A DNA stretch of 64,000 nt from JANQRA01 sp035762545 (GTDB lineage Bacteria > Actinomycetota > Acidimicrobiia > Spongiisociales > ZC4RG35): the NCBI GenBank assembly GCA_035762545.1, contig DASTOM010000038.1, forward strand, positions 21,385 to 85,384, read 5' to 3'. Numbering within the stretch: the first letter of the stretch is position 1; each line of letters starts with the position of its first letter. The notes below the pieces were generated by a model that searched no databases, was not told where the DNA came from, and saw only the letters and a program-made list of their open reading frames with translations. A program made the translations under genes and the position numbers. This document shows, one piece after another, positions 25,062 to 31,916 of the stretch.

Positions 25062-25753
25062 GCTCGGACCTGACCATCGGATTCCCGCCCAGACTCGAGG
25101 CGCTCCCAGCGGTCCGTCTGGCTGTCCGCCGTGCCCTTCCACCGCTGTTGCCAGATGAGGCGAACTTGTACTTCGGGGCGCTGACAGAAGTGCTGGTCAA
25201 TGCAATCAACGCCCACGTCGCCACCGAAACCGATGCCGAGATCATCGTTGAGGTCTCGCTCTCGAGACCGTCCTACGTGAAGGTCACCGACAGCGGCTCC
25301 GGGATCGAAGGGGAATCATCCTGGTCGGGCATCGGTGCCGGTCTCGCCATAGCTCGTTCGGTGGTCCCGGATATGTCCATCTCGAGCACCCCACGCGGGA
25401 CAGTGGTCGTGCTGCCCTACCCCGAGCCACCCGCGGACGTCACCGGCTTTTCGACGAATGTGGAGCGCGGTGGTGACGCCTACGTCGTGGTGGTGGCCGG
25501 AGAGTTCGATGCCGCAGTTGTGTCCAGCTTCGAGAGATCCGTCGGAGACGTGATTGCCGACCCGCTGCCCAGGGCGGTCATCGATCTCGACGACGTGACG
25601 ATCCTCGACTCTTCAGCCATTGGGGCCCTCCTTCGGCTGCGGAGAGACCTCGCCAGGCTCCAGTGCGAACTGTCGCTCCGCAGCAGCCGTGATTACCACA
25701 GGCAGATCATCGCCGTCACGGGACTGACAGACTTCCTACCATTCGAAGACTGA
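25058..25753 (+). CDS. Fused anti-sigma kinase and STAS antagonist (RsbW-RsbV fusion)
   Basis: A 231-residue protein with two domains. Residues 1-122 are an HATPase_c_2 kinase: ALTEVLVNAI (E44, N48), VTDSGSGI (D78, G80, G82) and GIGAGLAIA. Residues 138-231 are a STAS domain with VVVVAGEFD and VTILDSSAIGALLRL; the DSSAIG loop (S185/S186) carries the phosphorylatable serine. In known systems kinase and antagonist are separate proteins that compete with sigma for binding. Here kinase and substrate are one chain, encoded directly behind the sigma gene and together with the phosphatase. Both active sites look intact. Confidence 0.85.
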   Translation: MSSDLTIGFPPRLEALPAVRLAVRRALPPLLPDEANLYFGALTEVLVNAINAHVATETDAEIIVEVSLSRPSYVKVTDSGSGIEGESSWSGIGAGLAIARSVVPDMSISSTPRGTVVVLPYPEPPADVTGFSTNVERGGDAYVVVVAGEFDAAVVSSFERSVGDVIADPLPRAVIDLDDVTILDSSAIGALLRLRRDLARLQCELSLRSSRDYHRQIIAVTGLTDFLPFED

Positions 25754-25792
25754 CGTGAGCCGTCGGCGCGGCGATGGCAGACGGGCAACCCG

Positions 25793-27445
25793 TCAACCCA
25801 CTCGCATATTGGCGCGTTGGGACCACGTCTCCAGGTCGGCGAACGGCCAGCAGTTCACGATCTGGTCACCGCGGACCCCTGCTCCTTGCAGGACGGCCAC
25901 GGCGTTCTCGACGTTTCCAATCTCGGCGCGGCGATGTGCGTCTGAGTTGGCCGCGAACAAGGCTCCCTTCCAGGCAGCCTCCTCGATGGCATGACGAGGC
26001 AGGTCCAGTCGATCCCGGTGCCCGTTGACCTCGAGGGCCACTTGCTGAGCGATCGCCACATCGATCACTTGCTCCAGGTCGACATCGATTGCCGGCCTTA
26101 TACCGATTCGGCGGCCAAGGGGGTGGGCCAGGATCTTGACCACCGGATGGGTCATCGCGGTCACGAGACGGGCGGTCTGCTGGGCCCGGGTCTGGGAGAA
26201 GTGGGAGTGGACCCCGGCCACGGCGAAGTCGAGGAGGTGGAGGGTGTCGTCGTCCACATCCAGTCCACCAGACGGTCCGATGTTCAGCTCCGCACCATGG
26301 AGGATCCGAACGTCGTGCCGTTCTTGGACTGCCTGGATTGCAAGAGCCTGTCTGCGCAGGGCTTCACTGTCGAGCCCGCCGAAACGCAGCCCGATCGTGT
26401 GATCGGTGATCAACACGTACTCGTAGCCACGCTCGTCGGCCTCGGCGGCAATGTCGTCCAGGCTCAGCCGGCCGTCCGGTGAGGCTTCGCTATGGAGGTG
26501 CAGATCGCCTCGAAGTTCCTCCACGAACACCACCTGGCTGCCCAGATCCATGGGCAGCGATCTGGCCGCGGGCGGGATCCAGGGATACCCGGCAGCCTCG
26601 TAGACCTCGTGCTCCGTGGAAAAGGCTGTGTCGTCTGCGATTGTGAGATGGGCCGGCGGGCCGGTCGCCCGGACGAGTGCGGTACCAGACTCTTCGGGGG
26701 CCGCCAACTCGATGACAACCCTCATACCGGAGAGGCTGACGCCTGTAATCCGCTTGTTGGCTTCAGCTGCTACCGAGCCGAGGACGGCCGTCGTCGCGAG
26801 GAACTCGTGGGCCAACTCGTAGTCGGAAGTCGTCACGACCAGGAGCAGTTCCTCGACCCACTCCGCAACCGTCCGCACCTCGCCCGCGACGTCGACCCAG
26901 GCCGCGGTGTGCTCGGCCACATGACTCGCCAGTGAACTCGCCGTCACCCAAGCCTCGTGAGCCGGTGCTGCCGTCGCTGACGGGGGCATTGACAAGATGC
27001 CGGCCCAGAGATCGGCCGTCGCCCTTCCCAGCCCGGCTACAGAATCGACGAACTCGTCGCTAGCGAGAGCCAGTCTCAGCTCGGCGCGAGTTTCGATCCG
27101 GCGGGACTTCAGGTCACGCTGGATTCGAGGGCTCATACGCGGCAGACGGCGAAACCTCCCCGCCTCCGACGGTAGCTCTCGCTCCAGCCTCTCCAGGGTC
27201 GAGATCCTTCCGGTCTCCTCAAACTCCTCGATCAGGCCTGCCACGCCCGGCCCGATTCCATCGACCCGGAGCATCTCATCCCTGTCCATCCCGAGGGACA
27301 CGGGGAACTCGTCCAGGGACCACACAGCCCGGGCGAATGCCTTGGACCGAAACGACCGTCGCGCCTCGCTGGCCCGGGTCAACTCGGCTAGCCGCCAGAG
27401 CAGACGGGCAAACGTGCGGCGGGGAACCTCCCGAGGGTCGCTCAC
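25793..27445 (-). CDS. PolX-like protein: degenerate family X polymerase domain plus PHP phosphoesterase
   Basis: A 550-residue protein with the full layout of bacterial PolX. Residues 1-150 are helix-hairpin-helix DNA-binding parts (VDGIGPGVAGLIEEF; GLGRATADLW). In the palm, the nucleotidyl-transfer motif that normally reads G-S-x-R-R...D-x-D appears as AGEVRTVAEWVEELLLVV, with both catalytic aspartates replaced (E and L). The C-terminal PHP domain keeps its metal motifs: DLHLHSEASPDG, ITDHT, HGAELNI, AGVHSHF, LAHPLGRR and ANSDAHRR. So it is probably a 3'-5' exonuclease/phosphatase without polymerase activity. It converges with the sigma operon. Confidence 0.83.
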   Translation of the reverse strand: MSDPREVPRRTFARLLWRLAELTRASEARRSFRSKAFARAVWSLDEFPVSLGMDRDEMLRVDGIGPGVAGLIEEFEETGRISTLERLERELPSEAGRFRRLPRMSPRIQRDLKSRRIETRAELRLALASDEFVDSVAGLGRATADLWAGILSMPPSATAAPAHEAWVTASSLASHVAEHTAAWVDVAGEVRTVAEWVEELLLVVTTSDYELAHEFLATTAVLGSVAAEANKRITGVSLSGMRVVIELAAPEESGTALVRATGPPAHLTIADDTAFSTEHEVYEAAGYPWIPPAARSLPMDLGSQVVFVEELRGDLHLHSEASPDGRLSLDDIAAEADERGYEYVLITDHTIGLRFGGLDSEALRRQALAIQAVQERHDVRILHGAELNIGPSGGLDVDDDTLHLLDFAVAGVHSHFSQTRAQQTARLVTAMTHPVVKILAHPLGRRIGIRPAIDVDLEQVIDVAIAQQVALEVNGHRDRLDLPRHAIEEAAWKGALFAANSDAHRRAEIGNVENAVAVLQGAGVRGDQIVNCWPFADLETWSQRANMRVG

Positions 27446-27448
27446 GAG

Positions 27449-27907
27449 TCAACCTCCGCTGGTGCCGGCCGACTTGGGAACGAAAGAGAAGCGTCCATCG
27501 GTCTCCAATACGCCGAACGCTATGTCGGAGAGGCTGCCGAAACCCTCCATACGCGCTGCCTCCTCCAGATCGCCCAGCGACACCCGCTCTCTACGGAGAC
27601 GCTCGATGAGGGGATCTCCGTCTCGCAGAACGACGATTGGATCACCCGCGAGCACCGTCGCCGCCTTGGGCCATCGCCTCCCCAGCGCGTCCGCCAAGAG
27701 GGTCCACACCACGAACACCGAGACCGCTACCAATGCCCCGGTGATCGACATGTCCTCCTGAGTGACACCCTGCTGGACGAAGTCGCCGATGACCACGACC
27801 AGCAGCAAATCGAGTGGAGTCAGCTCGGACAACGATCGTTTACCCGAGCCACGGACGACGATCCACAGAAACCAGAAGACAACCGTGGCTCGAACAACGA
27901 GTTCCAT
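27449..27907 (-). CDS. DUF421 (YetF-type) membrane protein
   Basis: A 152-residue protein: three membrane helices in the first 80 residues (VVRATVVFWFLWIVV; DLLLVVVIGDFV; VSVFVVWTLLADAL) followed by a soluble domain with GDPIVVLRDGDPL and the helix RVSLGDLEEAARMEG, the DUF421 pattern. Homologous proteins in bacilli are linked to spore or stress physiology, with no defined reaction. It lies 2 bp behind the preceding gene and shares its putative stress promoter. Confidence 0.85.
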   Translation of the reverse strand: MELVVRATVVFWFLWIVVRGSGKRSLSELTPLDLLLVVVIGDFVQQGVTQEDMSITGALVAVSVFVVWTLLADALGRRWPKAATVLAGDPIVVLRDGDPLIERLRRERVSLGDLEEAARMEGFGSLSDIAFGVLETDGRFSFVPKSAGTSGG

Positions 27908-27909
27908 CG

Positions 27910-28386
27910 CTAGGGCGCCACCTTGGTGGTGAAGTCGACGGAGGCCATCCTCTGTTGCCCGACCTCGACCGCGACCGTGGCGTCACTTCCCCATTGAACG
28001 GCTGGTTCGAGTCGCGCATCGAGGTCGACGCGGAGGAGGTGACTGTCTGGAGGAACTGCGAACGTCCATGACGTCCAATCGGCGGTGTTGTACGACTCGA
28101 CCGGCAGGGGTTCCATGCCGTTGTCGTCGAACAGCGCCAGGTATGAAGAGGTCGCGAGGATCGTGACCTCTTCGGGCAGGGCATCGTCGGAGCGGACCTC
28201 GATGCTCAAGGGGGTGGCCAGCCCCGGCCGGGACACCGATGCGTAACGAACAGACAGCTGATATCCGCCCCCCACTGCGGTAACGACCTCAGTCCTCACT
28301 CCCAGGAGCCCGATCGATCCGGCCAAGACGAGACCTCCTATCAGGGTTATCGACACCTTTCGCAGCCACCACTCCCAGTTGTCCAT
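27910..28386 (-). CDS. Membrane-anchored extracytoplasmic protein of unknown function
   Basis: A 158-residue protein. An N-terminal membrane helix (SITLIGGLVLAGSIGLLGV, residues 10-28) is followed by a beta-rich outer domain (YQLSVRYASVSRPG; LSIEVRSDDALPEEVTIL; WTFAVPPDSHLLRVD). No family was recognised; the shape suggests an immunoglobulin-like or DUF-type sandwich. The start at 28386 (MDNWEWW) is preferred to longer in-frame starts that would run into the divergent topoisomerase promoter region. It is the first gene of a two-gene operon with DUF421. Confidence 0.6.
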   Translation of the reverse strand: MDNWEWWLRKVSITLIGGLVLAGSIGLLGVRTEVVTAVGGGYQLSVRYASVSRPGLATPLSIEVRSDDALPEEVTILATSSYLALFDDNGMEPLPVESYNTADWTSWTFAVPPDSHLLRVDLDARLEPAVQWGSDATVAVEVGQQRMASVDFTTKVAP

Positions 28387-28444
28387 CCCGGACTCCAAAG
28401 ACGGGATAGTCGACGAACCTGTTGACCACGCCATGGGAGGAGAA

Positions 28445-28470
28445 GTACCCGGGAGCCCGGTCCGAAAAAC
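28445..28470 (-). promoter_or_regulatory. Putative SigB/SigF-type promoter of the 27910-28386/DUF421 operon
   Basis: On the minus strand GTTT (28470-28467), 16-nt spacer, GGGTAC (28450-28445), 58 nt before the ATG at 28386. An exact match to GTTT-N16-GGGTAC, identical in layout to the element in front of the CsbD gene. Confidence 0.55.
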
Positions 28471-28486
28471 GGTGTGCAGCCTCTGC

Positions 28487-28512
28487 GTTTCATCCAGATT
28501 TGTATAGGGAAC
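28487..28512 (+). promoter_or_regulatory. Weaker stress-type promoter candidate before topoisomerase IB
   Basis: GTTT (28487-28490), 16-nt spacer, GGGAAC (28507-28512), one mismatch to GGGTAC, ending 8 nt before the ATG at 28521. If used, the transcript would be almost leaderless. Confidence 0.25.
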
Positions 28513-28520
28513 CTCTTGGC

Positions 28521-29543
28521 ATGACTTCCGACGATGCGGTCGCGCTCGCCGCCGAAGCCGGCCTGCACTACGTGGAAACTGGAGCCCCAGGGATGCAACG
28601 GGTTCGCCGGGGGCGCGGGTTCAGCTATGTCCGCAGCGACGGGACGTCGGCCGATCGTCGCGCCCGGCAATGGATCGAGTCCCTCGCCATACCGCCTGCC
28701 TGGCAGGACGTCTGGATCTCGAACGACCGACTCGGACACATACTGGCAACCGGAGTCGACCAGGCCGGTCGCAAGCAGTACGTGTACCACCCCGACTGGG
28801 TCGCGATCAGGGACGAAGTGAAGTTCGACCGTCTCGCCGACTTCGGGGACGGTCTGACCGACCTCCGTCGGGGGCTAGATCGAGCTTTGAGACAGCCAGG
28901 GCTCACCAGAGAGAAGGTCGCCGCACTCGCAGTCGCAATCCTCGACCGCACCCTCATCCGTGTCGGTAACCGGAGGTACGCCGATGAGAACGAGTCATAC
29001 GGCTTGACCACACTCACCTGTGACCACATCGAGGTGAACGGGTCTCATGTCCATTTGGAGTTCGCCGGCAAGGGCGGCGCCGATGTGGAGATCGTCTTCA
29101 AGGATCGCAGGCTCTCTTCTCTCGTTCGCCGCTGTCAGGAACTGGAAGGGCAAACCCTGTTCAGCTACCCGGCTGACGGCGGGACCCTGGAGCCTCTGAC
29201 GTCAACAGACGTCAACAACTACCTCGCCACAGCCATGGGAGGGCCTTTCACCGCCAAGGACTTCCGAACCTGGGGCGCCAGTTCTCTGGTCCTCCGGGAG
29301 CTCGCCAACGCTCAGGACGACGACCCGAAGGCAGTGATCGCGGCGGTCGACGCCGCCGCCGACCATCTCGGGAACACCAGAGCGGTGTGTCGCGACTCCT
29401 ACGTCCACCCGGCCATCTTCGACGCCCATCGGAATGGGTCTTTGGAAGAGGCCTGGCGCAGCTCCCGCACCGGGAAATGGCTCAGCCGCTCGGAGTCCGC
29501 CTTACGCCGGCTCATAGGGGCGGACCGTTTCGCAGGACCCTGA
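28521..29543 (+). CDS. Type IB DNA topoisomerase (bacterial short form)
   Basis: A 340-residue enzyme. The N-terminal domain has IPPAWQDVWI and the DNA-contact segment GVDQAGRKQYVYHPDW. The catalytic core shows ILDRTLIRVGNRRYADENESYG (in two parts, catalytic Arg in IRVGN; YGLTTLTCDHI), KDFRTWGASSLV (second Arg) and DSYVHPAIF with the nucleophilic tyrosine. It relaxes supercoils by single-strand nicking through a 3'-phosphotyrosine. This poxvirus-like short form is scattered in bacteria and not the main housekeeping topoisomerase. The ATG at 28521 gives the family N-terminus; longer starts overlap the promoter region. Confidence 0.93.
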   Translation: MTSDDAVALAAEAGLHYVETGAPGMQRVRRGRGFSYVRSDGTSADRRARQWIESLAIPPAWQDVWISNDRLGHILATGVDQAGRKQYVYHPDWVAIRDEVKFDRLADFGDGLTDLRRGLDRALRQPGLTREKVAALAVAILDRTLIRVGNRRYADENESYGLTTLTCDHIEVNGSHVHLEFAGKGGADVEIVFKDRRLSSLVRRCQELEGQTLFSYPADGGTLEPLTSTDVNNYLATAMGGPFTAKDFRTWGASSLVLRELANAQDDDPKAVIAAVDAAADHLGNTRAVCRDSYVHPAIFDAHRNGSLEEAWRSSRTGKWLSRSESALRRLIGADRFAGP

Positions 29544-29553
29544 CTTCGGGTAT
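29527..29553 (+). promoter_or_regulatory. Putative SigB/SigF-type promoter of the F420-dependent oxidoreductase gene
   Basis: GTTT (29527-29530), 17-nt spacer, GGGTAT (29548-29553). The -35 lies in the last codons of the topoisomerase gene. The -10 ends 9 nt before the ATG at 29563, so a leaderless or nearly leaderless transcript is predicted. Confidence 0.45.
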
Positions 29554-29562
29554 CCCCGCTCT

Positions 29563-30516
29563 ATGACCAGCTTCGGCCTGACCCTCTCGAGCGAAGAGCA
29601 TCCGCCCCAACACCTCGTGGATACCGCGGTCGCCGCGGAAGAGGCGGGGTTCGACTTCGTGTCGATCTCAGACCATTTTCACCCCTGGATCAGCGAGCAG
29701 GGACACAGTCCCTTCGTGTGGTCGGTCCTCGGAGCGATATCTGCGTCGACGTCGAGCATCGAGGTCGGGGTGGGTGTGACCTGTCCGACATTTCGTTTCA
29801 GTCCGCTGCTCTCTGCGCATGCCACAGCGACGACGGCGTTGCTCATGGATGCCAGGTTCACCTGGGGGGTGGGAAGCGGTGAATCGCTGAATGAGCACGT
29901 GATCGGAACCAGATGGCCACCGGCAGACGTCAGGCTCGAGATGCTCCAGGAAGCCATCGAGGTCATACGACTGCTGTGGGAGGGTGACAGCGTCACCCAC
30001 CGTGGGAAGCACTATGTCGTGGAAGACGCCCGCCTCTTCGATCGACCCTCACAGCCCCCACCCCTCCTGGTGTCAGCCTTCGCCGACGATTCGGCCCGAC
30101 TCGCGGCAACCCACGGCGACGGGCTCTGGACCAGCGGTGCCAACGCGGACGTGATCGATGCGTACAGGGATGCCGGCGGCGACGGGCCGATCTGGGCTCA
30201 GCTCAGCATCTGCTGGGATCGCTCCGAGGAGGCAGCAAGAGAACGCGCCCACCGTCTGTGGCCCAACACAGCACTCCCCGGCCAGTTGGCCCAAGACCTG
30301 CGCACGGTTCAGCACTTCGAACAGGCGGTGAAGAACGTCAGCGTGGACGACGTGGCGGCTGACGTGTTGTGCGGCCCCGACATCCGACCAGTGGTGGAGA
30401 AAGCCGAGAAGATGATCGATCTCGGTGTCGACCACGTGTACTTCCACCAGATCGGGGACCCGCTCGACGGCTTCATCGACGTGTGGCGGGAGGAGCTACG
30501 ACCCGCTCTCGGGTAA
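29563..30516 (+). CDS. F420-dependent LLM-class oxidoreductase (FGD-like family)
   Basis: A 317-residue TIM-barrel enzyme of the luciferase-like family. ISDHFHPW and GVGSGESLNEH match the residues that F420-dependent glucose-6-phosphate dehydrogenase uses for catalysis (His, Trp and Glu), and VGVTCPTFRFSP is typical of this subfamily. It uses the deazaflavin F420; glucose-6-phosphate as substrate is possible but not proven, since related enzymes act on other alcohols. Its 3' end overlaps the convergent membrane-protein gene by 21 bp. A stress-type promoter is placed directly upstream. Confidence 0.85.
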   Translation: MTSFGLTLSSEEHPPQHLVDTAVAAEEAGFDFVSISDHFHPWISEQGHSPFVWSVLGAISASTSSIEVGVGVTCPTFRFSPLLSAHATATTALLMDARFTWGVGSGESLNEHVIGTRWPPADVRLEMLQEAIEVIRLLWEGDSVTHRGKHYVVEDARLFDRPSQPPPLLVSAFADDSARLAATHGDGLWTSGANADVIDAYRDAGGDGPIWAQLSICWDRSEEAARERAHRLWPNTALPGQLAQDLRTVQHFEQAVKNVSVDDVAADVLCGPDIRPVVEKAEKMIDLGVDHVYFHQIGDPLDGFIDVWREELRPALG

Positions 30517-31044
30517 TCCCTCGACGAGATCGCTCTCGGCTTCGGGGTGGGCAACGTGGATGAGGCCCCGCAACGTCGTTCCAATCATCAGCCCCATGGT
30601 GGTGACCAAGCCGCCGAGCACGGCGATCGCGGCAGACAGCAGGTAATAGAGGAAGGCGTAGTAGCTCCTCATCTCCGCCACCTCGGCAATCGGAATGCTC
30701 ACGGCGAGCAGGACACCCACGCCCATGATCATGCAGATGACCGCAATCCGCGTTATGCGGGTTGCTCTCACGTAAAGCCGCTCTGAGAACGTGTGCTGGC
30801 TGTCCATGCTGAGGGCGATGAGAGTCAGCAGCAGTGTCAGAACCGTGACCGCAGCCGCGACAGCCGTTGACCCCAGAAACCTCGCCGTGGGCAACACCGA
30901 CTCGATGAGCCGGAGCGCTTCGAACGACCCGACCTGACCCGTGCCGATGACTACAACGAACAAGAAGGAGGCCGTGACGAATCCACCAACGATCGATCCA
31001 CGGAACTCTCTATCTCCAAATGGGCTCATGCGTTCAAGGTTCAT
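30496..31044 (-). CDS. Four-helix membrane protein of unknown function
   Basis: A 182-residue protein with four clear membrane helices (about residues 18-40, 58-80, 98-120 and 130-158) and short loops; the second loop SMDSQHTFSERLYVRA is the most polar. No family recognised. It starts at 31044 and ends inside the 3' end of the F420 oxidoreductase gene. A hairpin terminator and the CsbD gene lie upstream on the same strand, so it probably has its own promoter. Confidence 0.65.
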   Translation of the reverse strand: MNLERMSPFGDREFRGSIVGGFVTASFLFVVVIGTGQVGSFEALRLIESVLPTARFLGSTAVAAAVTVLTLLLTLIALSMDSQHTFSERLYVRATRITRIAVICMIMGVGVLLAVSIPIAEVAEMRSYYAFLYYLLSAAIAVLGGLVTTMGLMIGTTLRGLIHVAHPEAESDLVEGLPESGS

Positions 31045-31057
31045 CGGTCCGAAACAG

Positions 31058-31084
31058 ATGTGCCCCGCCGATGGCGGGGCACAT
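31058..31084 (-). terminator. Hairpin terminator behind the CsbD gene
   Basis: Perfect 12-bp arms 31058-31069 and 31073-31084 around a 3-nt loop, 20 bp after the CsbD stop. The following minus-strand bases are CTGTTTCG, only a weak T-run, so efficiency is uncertain. Confidence 0.55.
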
Positions 31085-31104
31085 ATCTCGCTTCGCTTCT
31101 GCCG

Positions 31105-31296
31105 TCAGTTGTTGAGACGGTCTTCGATCTCTTCTTGGGTCTCGCCGGTCCGCTCCTTGATGCGGCCGATGAGCTCGTCATAGTTGCCTTCGGCAACGTC
31201 GAGTTCGTCGTCCGTCATGTCTCCCCAGGTCTGCTTGACCTTCCCCTTGAGCTGGTCCCAACGACCCTCCCATTTGGTCCGAGTACCTTCCTGCAT
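31105..31296 (-). CDS. CsbD-family general stress protein
   Basis: A 63-residue acidic/basic hydrophilic protein with the CsbD pattern: WEGRWDQLKGKVKQTWGDMTDDEL and DVAEGNYDELIGRIKERTG (read in parts). CsbD is a SigB-regulated stress protein in Bacillus, with no known activity. The ATG at 31296 follows AAAGGAG at the right distance. A near-ideal SigB/SigF-type promoter is 37 nt upstream and a hairpin terminator follows, so it forms a single-gene transcription unit. Confidence 0.9.
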   Translation of the reverse strand: MQEGTRTKWEGRWDQLKGKVKQTWGDMTDDELDVAEGNYDELIGRIKERTGETQEEIEDRLNN

Positions 31297-31333
31297 GGCC
31301 TTCTCCTTTCGGTTGATCGCCATGTCCTTACAG

Positions 31334-31359
31334 GTACCCGGCCCGGGAACCAGCGAAAC
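31334..31359 (-). promoter_or_regulatory. SigB/SigF-type promoter of the CsbD gene
   Basis: On the minus strand GTTT (31359-31356), 16-nt spacer, GGGTAC (31339-31334), 37 nt before the ATG at 31296. Exact match to the general-stress promoter pattern in front of a gene family that is a classic general-stress target. Confidence 0.62.
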
Positions 31360-31410
31360 GGTCGAAGCGTCATTCGCGTATTCGTCCGAGCCAGCATCTA
31401 CGGTGACGGG

Positions 31411-31908
31411 ATGACCGACCTGCCAGTCCACGTGGTGCGCAGCCCTCGTCGCAGGAAGACCGTTTCGGGGCGTGTCGTCGCCGGACGCATCGAAGTCCGG
31501 GTGCCTGCCGACCTGAGCATCGAGAAGGAGGAGCGGCTCGTCTCGGAGATGGTTCGGAAGATGCAGCGGCGTTCGAGTTCGACCTCCATCGACCTCGACC
31601 GCCGGGCGGCCCGACTGGCTCGCAAGTACGGCTTACCCGAGCCTGACGAGATCATCTGGTCGAGCCGACAGAACACACGCTGGGGATCATGCACCCCGGC
31701 GAACCGGCGGGTTCGCATCTCCGATCGCCTCGCCTCGATGCCAGACTGGGTCCTCGACTCCGTGATCGTCCACGAACTCGCCCATCTCGACGTGGCCGAC
31801 CACGGCCCTGAATTCGAGGCACTCGTCCAGCGCTACCCGCTCACAGAGCGGGCCCGTGGCTACCTGATCGCCGTTGGAGAGGGACGCTTGCAGCCCGTGC
31901 TTGACTGA
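31411..31908 (+). CDS. YgjP/DUF45-type zinc metallopeptidase
   Basis: A 165-residue protein. The N-terminus has the beta-rich YgjP part (VVRSPRRRKTVSGRVVAGRIEVRVP), then WSSRQNTRWGSCTPANRRVRIS, typical of DUF45, and the zinc site VIVHELAHLDVADHGPEF with HExxH and the third His (read as HELAH...H). It is expected to be a soluble metal-dependent peptidase; substrate unknown. The start at 31411 gives the family N-terminus. It lies 8 bp upstream of the kup gene on the same strand. Confidence 0.87.
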   Translation: MTDLPVHVVRSPRRRKTVSGRVVAGRIEVRVPADLSIEKEERLVSEMVRKMQRRSSSTSIDLDRRAARLARKYGLPEPDEIIWSSRQNTRWGSCTPANRRVRISDRLASMPDWVLDSVIVHELAHLDVADHGPEFEALVQRYPLTERARGYLIAVGEGRLQPVLD

Positions 31909-31916
31909 GCGGTCGC

